In this document: positions 8,799 to 16,289 of the stretch, in pieces
Numbering within the stretch: position 1 is the first letter of the stretch
How the letters are laid out: each line of letters opens with the position of its first letter
Source: Mucilaginibacter jinjuensis
GTDB lineage: Bacteria; Bacteroidota; Bacteroidia; Sphingobacteriales; Sphingobacteriaceae
Assembly: GCF_028596025.1 (NCBI RefSeq)
Contig: NZ_CP117167.1
Coordinates: 1,612,001 to 1,676,000 of the forward strand
Direction of reading: 5' to 3'
DNA: 64,000 nucleotides
The notes under the pieces: model-generated
What the model was told of the DNA's origin: nothing
The model's input: the letters and a program-made list of their open reading frames with translations, nothing else
Databases searched by the model: none
Position numbers and translations under genes: made by a program

Positions 8799-9659
8799 AT
8801 GAGGCAACTTAAAATTAGTGAGTCAATCACCAATCGTGAGACAGCATCGTTGAATCAATACTTATCAGATATCGCAAAGATTCCGATGGTTACTCCGCAG
8901 GAAGAAGTGACATTGACACAAAAAATCAGGGAAGGTGACCAGGCAGCATTGGAAAGATTAACAACTGCCAATTTAAGGTTCGTGGTTTCCGTAGCAAAGC
9001 AATACCAGAGTTCAGGCCTGACATTAGGTGACCTGATCAATGAGGGCAATGTAGGATTAGTTAAGGCCGCGAAGCGGTTTGATGAGACCAAGGGTTTTAA
9101 ATTTATATCCTATGCGGTTTGGTGGATACGCCAGTCCATATTGGCCGCCATCAATGATCAATCGAGAATGGTCAGACTACCGGCAAATAAGGTCGGGGAT
9201 ATCGCCAGGATCGCTAAAGCTGCATCACAGCTGGAACAACAATTTGAGCGCCAGCCAACACCGGAAGAACTGGCGGATACGCTGGAGATTACAGCGGATA
9301 AGGTGAGCGATACCCTGGGGCACTCAGGAAGGCACATTTCTTATGACAGTCCTTTTTCGACTGAAGAAGATAATACCTTACTGGATGTACTTTCAAGTAC
9401 CGAACCGGGCACAGATACGGGATTGATGAAAGAGTCCTTGTCTGTTGAGCTATCGAATTCTATGCAGGTACTGGGGGACAAGGAGAAAGATATATTAACC
9501 GCATTTTTTGGCCTCGGTGATCATCAGGCGCAGAGCCTGGAGGAAATAGGGGACAGGTATCACCTGACCAGGGAACGGGTAAGGCAAATCAAAGACAAGG
9601 CACTTGCCCGGCTCCGCGAAAACTCACGTGCCTGGGTTTTAAAGGGCTATTTGGATTAA
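8799..9659 (+). CDS. RNA polymerase sigma-70 factor, RpoD/SigA-like Bacteroidota type
   Basis: 286 residues, the usual length of Bacteroidota primary and primary-like sigma factors. MRQLKISESITNRETASLNQ is the conserved N-terminus. Region 1.2 has LNQYLSDIAKIPMVTPQEE, region 2 has NLRFVVSVAKQYQ, LINEGNVGLVKAA and FISYAVWWIRQSI, region 3 has RLPANKVGDI, and region 4 ends in SLEEIGDRYHLTRERVRQIK (the -35 recognition helix). A divergent acidic linker (SPFSTEEDNTLLDVL) and the sequence deviation from canonical RpoD suggest a second, non-essential paralogue rather than the housekeeping copy; this cannot be decided from one window. It is followed by a strong terminator, so it is monocistronic. Confidence 0.9.
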   Translation: MRQLKISESITNRETASLNQYLSDIAKIPMVTPQEEVTLTQKIREGDQAALERLTTANLRFVVSVAKQYQSSGLTLGDLINEGNVGLVKAAKRFDETKGFKFISYAVWWIRQSILAAINDQSRMVRLPANKVGDIARIAKAASQLEQQFERQPTPEELADTLEITADKVSDTLGHSGRHISYDSPFSTEEDNTLLDVLSSTEPGTDTGLMKESLSVELSNSMQVLGDKEKDILTAFFGLGDHQAQSLEEIGDRYHLTRERVRQIKDKALARLRENSRAWVLKGYLD

Positions 9660-9660
9660 C

Positions 9661-9695
9661 AAAAAGCTCCCTGCATTTAGCAGGGAGCTTTTTTT
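9661..9695 (+). terminator. Intrinsic terminator of the sigma factor gene
   Basis: AAGCTCCCTGC, loop ATTTA, GCAGGGAGCTT then a T run to 9695. Perfect GC-rich stem plus poly-T, starting one base after the stop codon region. A strong Rho-independent terminator. Confidence 0.92.
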
Positions 9696-10075
9696 ATGGA
9701 TACCGTTTCCGAAATGGGGTAAAAGCGAATGACGGTGGATGGTTCCAGTAATGTACTTGTCGAAATTGTCTGTCAGGAGCTGTCAGTATTTGGTTACTTA
9801 CTTACTCTCGCTCGTAGCGAACTACAATGGTGCGCTGCCTTTAAAATGTCAGGTAAGTAGGATTGGTGAGTAAATGAAAGCCTCTTACTAAAAAGAAAAT
9901 TATTCCGGCGCAGCCTGGATTTCCACTGCGGGATTGCTGATTAATCCTAAATAAAAGACATGCTGCCCAAAAAATAAGTCTGTCTTTAGCATTCAATAAG
10001 CTCTTTTAAGAGTTTAAACGCCGGAAATGTAACATGGCATAATTTTAGGTATTTCTTTTATATAGCTACAGAACT
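9696..10075. other. Intergenic region without recognisable gene
   Basis: About 380 nt with no ORF of note. It contains TTACTTACTTACTC and a loosely inverted GTAAGTAGG...GAGTAA about 60 nt downstream, too imperfect to call a structure. No tRNA or known riboswitch was recognised. Confidence 0.4.
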
Positions 10076-10171
10076 ATGGAAAATTTAGATTTGACCACTA
10101 CTATCTTATTGAAAGCAATTGACCTGGAATTAAAAAAGCTGTTGTTAGCAGACTTACAAATTATTCATTAA
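10076..10171 (+). CDS. Possible small ORF (31 aa)
   Basis: ATG at 10076 to TAA at 10171. It encodes a Leu-rich amphipathic peptide (TTTILLKAIDLELKKLLLAD). It lies 18 nt before the next ORF on the same strand. No family is recognised; support is only its position and helical pattern. Confidence 0.3.
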   Translation: MENLDLTTTILLKAIDLELKKLLLADLQIIH

Positions 10172-10189
10172 AAAAGCATCGCCTAAATT

Positions 10190-10501
10190 ATGCAACATTA
10201 TAAAGCAGATTCATCGGTGATCTTTACAGACGAAGCCGGTCGACAAATTGATACTTTTGTTATAGCTGATACCGATACGCATACCGGTCTTACGCACATC
10301 AAACACGGGAACCTGAAGGTAGCCGGGGACCGGTTGAAACTACATGTTAAAACCGCTTGCGACTATCACATGCCAATAGCTGACTCTTTTAGCTTTGAGA
10401 TGATCAGAAAACTGCGGGATAAATATGCTGTTCAGGACGCTTTAAAAATGGCTACTATTAGCCAAATGCCGGAAATCTCTGTCTTGGCTAATGCTTCTTA
10501 A
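10190..10501 (+). CDS. Hypothetical protein, 103 aa
   Basis: A small soluble protein without signal peptide. Its N-terminal half is beta-rich (SSVIFTDEAGRQIDTFVIA, DTHTGLTHIKHGNLKV, DRLKLHV), with two His-containing strands; the C-terminal half is one or two helices (FSFEMIRKLRDKYAVQDALK). No family recognised. It is transcribed toward, and convergent with, the SRAP gene 57 nt downstream. Codon use resembles the neighbours. Confidence 0.5.
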   Translation: MQHYKADSSVIFTDEAGRQIDTFVIADTDTHTGLTHIKHGNLKVAGDRLKLHVKTACDYHMPIADSFSFEMIRKLRDKYAVQDALKMATISQMPEISVLANAS

Positions 10502-10558
10502 CAAACTTGAGTTAAGACTAGCTGATACCTTACTGAAAAAAGTAAGCTACACGTAGGA

Positions 10559-11176
10559 TTAGGAGCCGGAATTGTAATCTTTTTCTACCGTTATTTTAAG
10601 TGTTTCAGACAGGCATGGCCTGCTTAAAAGAAAAGCAGTTCGTTCGGTACCGCTCAAATTTGGGTTCAGCCATGTTTTGATATCGCCCCGCTCTAAAATG
10701 GCAGGCATCCGGTCATGAATTTCCGATATGGCCCGGTTAGGCGGCATAGTGATCAACGCGCAGGTCGGTAATAAGACATTCGTATCAATATCCAACCAGA
10801 TATCCCATAAACCGGCGATGTACATCGGTTTGCCGTCCGCCCGTTCCACACGATATAATTTCTCCTGCATTTTATTATACTCGAAAAAGGCCTGGAGCCG
10901 GATCACACAATGCTTCTTTCCAGTCAGCTGCCTCCAAAGGCCGATGTTATGCAAGTTTTCGATCCGGGCATGTTTGTGTTTGATGTGGATCTTGTCATCC
11001 TCCGGGGTCAGTAAGCCCCAGCGGAATTGCTGCACCTTATCCGGCATCGCATCGGTTACTACCGGCAGCATGGAGCCGGGATTCCCGGTACTGTTAGCTT
11101 TGGGTTTGAATTGCGCCCCATTCCGGCCTGTGATCACCAGGTCTTTATTTTCTCCCAATAATACTCTTCCGCACAT
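10559..11176 (-). CDS. SRAP-domain protein (YedK/HMCES family), DNA-protein crosslink at abasic sites
   Basis: 205 residues. The catalytic Cys2 follows the initiator Met (MCGR), so after Met removal Cys would be N-terminal as required for thiazolidine crosslinking to abasic sites in single-stranded DNA. FRWGLLTP is the WGL motif, E99 lies in AFFEYNK (the GFYEW position) and H154 in HDRMPAIL. The usual NAR motif reads HAR here (H69), an uncommon substitution of a DNA-contacting Asn. The promoter carries the operator described at 11196, shared with umuD and imuA, so damage induction is likely. It lies downstream of umuC on the same strand but has its own promoter. Confidence 0.9.
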   Translation of the reverse strand: MCGRVLLGENKDLVITGRNGAQFKPKANSTGNPGSMLPVVTDAMPDKVQQFRWGLLTPEDDKIHIKHKHARIENLHNIGLWRQLTGKKHCVIRLQAFFEYNKMQEKLYRVERADGKPMYIAGLWDIWLDIDTNVLLPTCALITMPPNRAISEIHDRMPAILERGDIKTWLNPNLSGTERTAFLLSRPCLSETLKITVEKDYNSGS

Positions 11177-11193
11177 AACCTTATATTATTACG

Positions 11194-11220
11194 CAAATTT
11201 ACTAATAAAATTAGTAAATT
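11194..11220 (-). promoter_or_regulatory. SOS-like operator and -7 box of the SRAP gene
   Basis: AATTTACTAAT AAA ATTAGTAAATT (11196-11220) is a perfect inverted repeat with 11-bp arms. In gene orientation its core is ACTAATTTTATTAGT, matching the consensus RCTAATWTTWTTAGY shared with the sites at 12922 and 25694. On the minus strand the -7 box TAAATTTG (11194-11201) overlaps the operator edge. The core lies 25-39 nt before the SRAP ATG, so a bound protein would block the promoter. Confidence 0.7.
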
Positions 11221-11221
11221 A

Positions 11222-12475
11222 TTATTTTGTGACGATAATGTCATTCCAGTTAGTTGTATATTGCTTGCTCAGGAATTCCTGTTTCATCGCCCAACTTTTT
11301 TCATAGCCTTCTGCAGCAATCCGTAAAGCGCCACGTCCGTAACGGGCGTTAATGTCGTCGATGATCCCGCTTAATTTTTGCTGCTTCGTATTATCATAGT
11401 CCTTGAATAAATTAAACTGCACTTCCCCGGCCGGGATAATGCCCGTCGCACGGATACCGGTCTTCAGGTAATTATAGCCAGGCTGCCAGATCGCCCGGAG
11501 CGCCTGGATACAGATCTTGGTCAGCTCCTGTGTACTGTTGGTCGCAAAAGGCACTTTAACGGTGATGGAAGGGTAATGCTGGTCATGTTTCACATTATGT
11601 TTATTCGTACGCAGGTAGATCGTTAACAGCATAGCCATGCTGTTTTGCTGCCGCAGTTTGACCGCAATGGTTGCTGCATGCATCGCTGTCGCCTCCTCGA
11701 TCTTTTCGAGTTCGGTCTGGTAGGTATTAAAGCTTTGGCTGGATTCAATACCCTTGGACCGTTCGGCTACATCTTTGATCACATTGCAGGGGATGCCCCA
11801 TAACTCCTGGTGCAGCCGCCAGCCCTGTACCGTCATGTGCTGACGGACGAAGTCTGGTGCCAGCTGACGAAAATCTTCAGCCGTTTGGATCTGAAACTCT
11901 TGTAGTTTTTGGTAATAGGCCTGCCCGACGCCCCAGACATCTTCAATCGGAAATGTCCGGGTTTCTGTATCGATCTTTTCTTTGGTATCTAGTACCAGAA
12001 CGGCCCTGCCATGCTTTTTCGCTGCTTTGTTGGCCAGCTTGGCCAGCGAAAGGGTAGGGCCGATGCCCAACGTAATCGATAAGCCGGTATCACGCATGAC
12101 GTTACGGCTGACCATGGACGCGTACGTTTCCAGATCGATTCCCGCCATATTACCTAAAGCCATGAAAGCTTCGTCAATACTGTAAACCATGAGCATATAA
12201 GTATAACGCGCCAGGTTATTCATCATACGGGCGCTCATATCGGCATATAATGCATAATTACTGCTAAAAATGGCGGCCTGGTGTTCGGCAAGGTTTTTCC
12301 GGACGATAAATTCCGCATCGGCCATCTTGATCCCGATGGCTTTCGCTTCATTGCTCCGCGCAATCACACAACCGTCGTTATTGGACAATACGACAACAAC
12401 ACGACCTTTTAAATGCGGCTGAAAAAGCGTTTCGCAACTGACATAGCAGTTGTTGATGTCAACATGCGCAAACAC
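11222..12475 (-). CDS. umuC: Y-family DNA polymerase V catalytic subunit
   Basis: 417 residues. The palm has MFAHVDINNCYVSCE with the first metal-binding Asp (D6), and YSIDEAFM with D101/E102, so the polymerase active site is intact. KAIGIKMAD, LGIGPTLSLAKLANKAAKKHG and the DVWGVG helix-hairpin-helix segment are typical of UmuC. The C-terminus carries the UmuC-type little finger and tail. The product is an error-prone translesion polymerase. The start overlaps the end of the UmuD-like gene by 17 nt, giving a coupled umuDC operon driven from the operator at 12922. Confidence 0.92.
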   Translation of the reverse strand: MFAHVDINNCYVSCETLFQPHLKGRVVVVLSNNDGCVIARSNEAKAIGIKMADAEFIVRKNLAEHQAAIFSSNYALYADMSARMMNNLARYTYMLMVYSIDEAFMALGNMAGIDLETYASMVSRNVMRDTGLSITLGIGPTLSLAKLANKAAKKHGRAVLVLDTKEKIDTETRTFPIEDVWGVGQAYYQKLQEFQIQTAEDFRQLAPDFVRQHMTVQGWRLHQELWGIPCNVIKDVAERSKGIESSQSFNTYQTELEKIEEATAMHAATIAVKLRQQNSMAMLLTIYLRTNKHNVKHDQHYPSITVKVPFATNSTQELTKICIQALRAIWQPGYNYLKTGIRATGIIPAGEVQFNLFKDYDNTKQQKLSGIIDDINARYGRGALRIAAEGYEKSWAMKQEFLSKQYTTNWNDIIVTK

Positions 12476-12893
12476 GGCTGTACCTCCCGATTCTTTGACT
12501 GGGGTGAATAACGGGGTTAAGCGTCAGGGTGACGACACCCCAGCAAACCCAGTGCTGCAGATCTTCTATAATCAGGGTTTCCTTAAAGGAGTCGGCCCGC
12601 AGGAGCAGGCGGTTATTTTCCGGCCAGTATTCCCGGGTATAAAAATCAGCTTCATGGTAGAAAACAACAATGCTTCCCGGAACCGGTGCTAAGGAGCGGT
12701 CAATGACCAGAACATGGTTTAGACCAATATGATAGCCGGTCATCGCTTCACTGCCCATCCGCATGTAGTAGGTATTATCCGGGTCAATGACCGTGATATC
12801 GCTAATGTCGAGTGTTGGTTCTTCATGCGTTAACATCGACAACCTAAAGCCCAGCACATCCCTTTTTGTCGCTTGTTTCCTGATCCGCAGCAT
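12459..12893 (-). CDS. UmuD/S24-like protein, apparently without the catalytic Ser-Lys dyad
   Basis: 144 residues upstream of umuC, in the position of umuD. The S24 (LexA/UmuD) fold is visible in YYMRMGSEAMTG, HVLVIDRSLAP and VPGSIVVFYHEADFYTREYW. Aligning by eye to the canonical SGDSM motif puts Ala50 where the nucleophilic Ser should be (GSEAM). The general-base Lys position (FTVKK in UmuD) reads FYTREYW, giving Arg87. Self-cleavage therefore seems impossible, and the N-terminal cleavage motif is not obvious either. It may act as a constitutive UmuC partner resembling processed UmuD', or as a binding protein. The gene identity from operon position and fold is fairly sure; inactivity rests on my manual alignment. 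Confidence 0.75.
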   Translation of the reverse strand: MLRIRKQATKRDVLGFRLSMLTHEEPTLDISDITVIDPDNTYYMRMGSEAMTGYHIGLNHVLVIDRSLAPVPGSIVVFYHEADFYTREYWPENNRLLLRADSFKETLIIEDLQHWVCWGVVTLTLNPVIHPSQRIGRYSRVCAC

Positions 12894-12911
12894 GCTTTTG
12901 TATTTAAATCA

Positions 12912-12936
12912 CAAACTTAATGCTAAAAATATTAGT
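12912..12936 (-). promoter_or_regulatory. SOS-like operator and -7 box of umuDC
   Basis: On the minus strand the operator core reads ACTAATATTTTTAGC (12922-12936), then AT, then the -7 box TAAGTTTG (12912-12919). The core is 29-43 nt before the ATG at 12893, giving a predicted leader of about a dozen nucleotides. Same architecture as the sites before the SRAP gene and imuA. Confidence 0.7.
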
Positions 12937-13671
12937 ATTTGATATTGACTTAAACAAAATAAGAATGAAGCATAAAGCCATAATTTGAGACAATGACATA
13001 TCCTCTCAATTCGGACTGGAGAGTTTTGTGGAAGAGTGAAAGCCGGGAACTTTCGTGGAAGCAGTGAATTATATGATTAAAACGATATCGCTACATCACT
13101 CTTTTAAATAATTCATGCTTTTGGCACGCTAATCAATTGGGTACATAACTGAAATTGGCGCGTAATTAGTACCCGATTGTCACCAGTCTGCACTAACTGT
13201 TTTAGAGCCATTAATTAAAAACGTCATTCAAAGAGGTCAAGATGAAACATGAAGTACAATAAAATACAAATTCCCGATTGGTTAATTTAACGTTCCATAA
13301 AAGGCACATTTAAGTAATTCAATTGGAGACACAAAAAATATTGAGAATTGGGCGGGACCCAAGTCACCAGGTTATGTATTTAAATATCAGTTATTTATAA
13401 TCTAAAATCTCAAATAGGTATCTGAACAGACATCGTATGATTTTTAATAATTATGAGTGATTTTAAAGAACATGTGTCAATTAAATTTAAGAAATCCCCG
13501 CGAGAAGTGCAATTTTGAATAATTAGAACTTTGTTTTAGGTTACTAAATTTTTGTTTTCATTTGTCAAATATTTTTTACATTTCTTATTGATTAATGTTT
13601 TGATAAATAAAAGATAATCCAATATATTTACCGGAGGTGGCAATGTCGCCACACGAAAAACCTTTATCTAA
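12937..13671. other. Long A/T-rich intergenic region before the peptide cluster
   Basis: About 730 nt, clearly more A/T-rich than the flanking genes, with no ORF I would support. Near its right end GTGGC (13637-13641) and GCCAC (13648-13652) form a short inverted repeat 20 nt before the peptide gene, overlapping GGAGG at 13633-13637, which could be a ribosome-binding site about 35 nt upstream. The length suggests a regulated promoter for the downstream cluster, but no operator could be defined. Confidence 0.4.
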
Positions 13672-13878
13672 ATGAAAAAAATCACTAAAATTTTAGCATT
13701 AGGCGCCTGCCTTTTTGCTATTACTTCAGCGCTGGGTTCCCAGAAAGCCGTTGCTGTTGATGCTTGTAGCACTTACTGCCAAAGCGATCCAACCAGCAAT
13801 TGTATTGTTACTTACATTGCTACAGGCACAAATGTAACATGCTATTATTGCCATTCTAAGCCGCCGTACACAGAGTAA
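13672..13878 (+). CDS. Small secreted Cys-rich peptide
   Basis: 68 residues. The Sec-type signal (MKKITKILALGACLFAITSA) ends near residues 21-28. The remaining roughly 40 residues hold five Cys (CSTYCQ, NCIV, CYYCH) and many Thr/Ser. The size, signal and position directly upstream of a BF3164-type propeller lipoprotein resemble the NVEALA-type peptide genes of Bacteroidota, but the NVEALA sequence itself is absent, so I do not assign that family. The two CxxxC/CxxC pairs could form disulfides or bind metal. A perfect hairpin follows the stop, suggesting the peptide mRNA is made in excess over the downstream genes. Confidence 0.65.
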   Translation: MKKITKILALGACLFAITSALGSQKAVAVDACSTYCQSDPTSNCIVTYIATGTNVTCYYCHSKPPYTE

Positions 13879-13884
13879 TTTTTT

Positions 13885-13913
13885 CATTGTCCGCCAACTT
13901 TGAGCGGACAATG
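13885..13913 (+). terminator. Perfect 10-bp hairpin after the peptide gene
   Basis: CATTGTCCGC and GCGGACAATG are exact reverse complements around the 9-nt loop CAACTTTGA, 6 nt after the stop. Only a weak T run follows, so partial termination or mRNA stabilisation is more likely than full termination, allowing the downstream genes to be read at lower level. Confidence 0.6.
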
Positions 13914-13959
13914 CTTCTAAATATTAACCATTACTCTACCTAGATATATCACATCACTT

Positions 13960-15048
13960 ATGTTTTTTCGAATTTTTAAAAAACGATTACTATATTCTTT
14001 TTTTTTCTTTTTAAGCTTGGCTTTTATTTCTTGTAAAAAGAAAGCTAGCGGCCCCGGTCAGTTTAACGTCGACGATTTTAAAAAAGTTCAAGAGTTGAAT
14101 GGTCGTCCGATAAGCTTAGCAAAGCTCCATCGTGGTATGGATCTGACGATCATACCTGAAAAAAAACTATTGCTTATAATTGATGTAGACGATTCTGATT
14201 ATGTTAAGGCTTATGATTTAACTACATTCAAATTTATCAGAAGCTTTATTAAAAAAGGTTCTGGGCCTAATGAGCAAATTGACTGTCATAAACTTCAATA
14301 CGACAATAAGGGACAATATCTCTTCGCTGTAGACAGGGGAAAAAATAAAATATTTATTTATTCTATTGACGATATTTTAGACTCTGCTAAAGCAGTATCG
14401 CCAAAATCAGACATCATGCTTAATAACAATGCTCTGTTTAAACCCCTTTTGCTTCCGTCCGGAAAGTTTGTTGATTTCACCGTTCCTAAAACGAAACAGA
14501 AATCGCCGATCTTTAACTTCTATAATGCGGAAGGCGATTCGCTATATCAAAAGGGACGTTTTCCAGGTTTAGAACAAGATTATAATCCAATGGAGCTCAG
14601 AACTGCCTTTGAGGGCCAGTTTTTCAGCTCTGCAGATGGAGGTCATATCGTACTTTCCTATTACAATTCCGACTATATTGATGTTTACGATTCTCTTGGT
14701 AACCTTCAGTACAGAGTTCATGGTCCGGATATATTCGACCCCGCTGTGAGAACTATGTCAAAATTCGGCGGAAAGATGATCATTAATGACCAGGGATCTC
14801 ATTTTGCGTATACGTCTCCTAGGATGAAAGACGATTCCCTTTTAGTGTTATATCAGGGCTTAGATGGTCCCGTTGGACCATACCACGAAAATAAGTTATT
14901 CTTATTTAATCAAAAATTAGAGCCTAAGTTATTCTATAAATTAAGCCAGCCTATTTTCTTATTCGATATAGACTGGAAGATGAAAACGCTATATGCGCTA
15001 AGCCATCAAGTCCAGGGCAGTAATTTAATTGTGATAAAGTTGCCATGA
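13960..15048 (+). CDS. BF3164-like six-bladed beta-propeller lipoprotein
   Basis: 362 residues. The lipoprotein signal ends LAFISCKKK (Cys about residue 25). The body has propeller blades: LLLIIDVDDSDYVKAYDLTT, then FIRSFIKKGSGPNEQ (the G.GP.E element of BF3164-type 6-bladed propellers), LFAVDRGKNKIFIYSIDD and SYYNSDYIDVYDSLGN. Such proteins sit at the cell envelope of Bacteroidota; their role is unknown, with protein or peptide binding presumed. The stop overlaps the next start as ATGA, so the cluster is one operon. Confidence 0.8.
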   Translation: MFFRIFKKRLLYSFFFFLSLAFISCKKKASGPGQFNVDDFKKVQELNGRPISLAKLHRGMDLTIIPEKKLLLIIDVDDSDYVKAYDLTTFKFIRSFIKKGSGPNEQIDCHKLQYDNKGQYLFAVDRGKNKIFIYSIDDILDSAKAVSPKSDIMLNNNALFKPLLLPSGKFVDFTVPKTKQKSPIFNFYNAEGDSLYQKGRFPGLEQDYNPMELRTAFEGQFFSSADGGHIVLSYYNSDYIDVYDSLGNLQYRVHGPDIFDPAVRTMSKFGGKMIINDQGSHFAYTSPRMKDDSLLVLYQGLDGPVGPYHENKLFLFNQKLEPKLFYKLSQPIFLFDIDWKMKTLYALSHQVQGSNLIVIKLP

Positions 15049-15482
15049 GAAAATTTCCTTCACAATTAATTCTGTTGATATTCTGGTCATTGGCATGTGC
15101 CTGTAGAAATGGCAGTGGACAACAGAATAAAACGGAAAATATTTCCGGCGACATTTACCGGAAAATTCTAAAAATTTGTCCGTCTGAAAATCAGGAAGAA
15201 CTCTTAGTCTATTATTTTGACGGAGACTGTTCCATGTGTTTGGCAAAAGCTAGCTATGTTGAAAAATATGCGCAAACCCATCATTTAAGGCCGATACTTA
15301 TCGCTAAAACACTTAATCCTACAGGATTCCGTTTAAATTTGAGTAAGCTGAACGTCCGGGCCTGTGTTCGTGTTGAGGAGAACCGGGAATTTGAAAATAA
15401 GGTAGACTTTATGAAGGTAACAAAAATAAGCACCGACTTGCATGTCGAAAATTTTGACAAGGAAATCGAGGGCGATAAGTGA
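15045..15482 (+). CDS. Lipoprotein with CxxC thioredoxin-like motif
   Basis: 145 residues. The signal peptide ends in SLACAC (lipobox at residue 18 or 20). The sequence LLVYYFDGDCSMCLAKASYVE has C62 and C65 placed directly after a hydrophobic strand, as in thioredoxin-fold active sites. The conserved cis-Pro region is not obvious, so the fold is inferred from the strand-CxxC-helix pattern only. A redox partner for the Cys-rich peptide at 13672 is an attractive idea. Overlaps both neighbours by 4 nt. Confidence 0.6.
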   Translation: MRKFPSQLILLIFWSLACACRNGSGQQNKTENISGDIYRKILKICPSENQEELLVYYFDGDCSMCLAKASYVEKYAQTHHLRPILIAKTLNPTGFRLNLSKLNVRACVRVEENREFENKVDFMKVTKISTDLHVENFDKEIEGDK

Positions 15483-15496
15483 GAAAAATTTCAGCT

Positions 15497-16279
15497 ATGA
15501 AAAATACATATCAGTTCATTATACTTTTCTACATATCGTTTTGCTTTGCAGTTGCTGCATCTGCGCAAAACTTGCCTAAAGTACAGACTCAAAGTGTCTT
15601 ATTACCTAAATCGTTCAGAATTGATGGTATTGTTTCAGAATGGGATAATAAATTTCAATGTTATAACAAAAATGTAGCCCTGTACTGTACAGTTGCGAAC
15701 GACCAGGAACACCTTTATTTAGCGGTCCGGGCAATAGATCCAATCATTATAAAAAAGATGATTGCAGGAGGGATACAATTTACCGTATGCAAATCTGGTG
15801 AACGGAGCGAAGAAAATCCGTTTACAGTTACCTATCCGTCAATTGCATTTCAGCCCCAGTCTAATCTTTACCGCGGTATAAATGATTTCAAAAAAAGCAA
15901 TAGGAAAGATTCGCTTATTAGGGACCTCAATAAGACGTTAATAAGTGCTAATAAAGTAATTAGGCTAAAAGGAGGGGAAGCAACCGCCGACTCTGTTTCA
16001 ATTTATAATAAATTGGGTATTAAAACAGCTGCGCACTTCGATGACAACCTTTCTTTTACATGCGAAATACTTCTTCCCCTAAAATTGGTTGGTATAAAAG
16101 CTTTGAAGTCACCGATAGCTTATAATATCATGCTCAGGGGAAGCTCCGTCATTAAATCTTTTACAGTCGGTAAAGTAACTGTTACCGATGTACCTATCGG
16201 TATGAGTGATGATGCTACATTTAGTGTACTAAATTTTCCTACAGACTTTTGGAGCAGGTGCACTTTGACCGATTATTAA
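15497..16279 (+). CDS. Secreted CBM9/DOMON-like protein
   Basis: 260 residues from the ATG at 15497 (an in-frame GTG at 15479 adds six residues and overlaps the previous stop). A signal peptide ends near VAASAQ. The mature start FRIDGIVSEWD is the hallmark opening of family-9 carbohydrate-binding/DOMON-like domains ('I DG...W'), followed by VANDQEHLYLAVRA and the strand pattern of that jelly-roll. These domains bind sugars or heme and occur in Bacteroidota surface systems. The ligand is unknown. Confidence 0.65.
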   Translation: MKNTYQFIILFYISFCFAVAASAQNLPKVQTQSVLLPKSFRIDGIVSEWDNKFQCYNKNVALYCTVANDQEHLYLAVRAIDPIIIKKMIAGGIQFTVCKSGERSEENPFTVTYPSIAFQPQSNLYRGINDFKKSNRKDSLIRDLNKTLISANKVIRLKGGEATADSVSIYNKLGIKTAAHFDDNLSFTCEILLPLKLVGIKALKSPIAYNIMLRGSSVIKSFTVGKVTVTDVPIGMSDDATFSVLNFPTDFWSRCTLTDY

Positions 16280-16289
16280 AAGTATAATA

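Noticed and set aside
13672..13878. NVEALA-domain peptide
   Set aside because: Context fits, but the NVEALA sequence is absent and the Cys-rich mature part differs.
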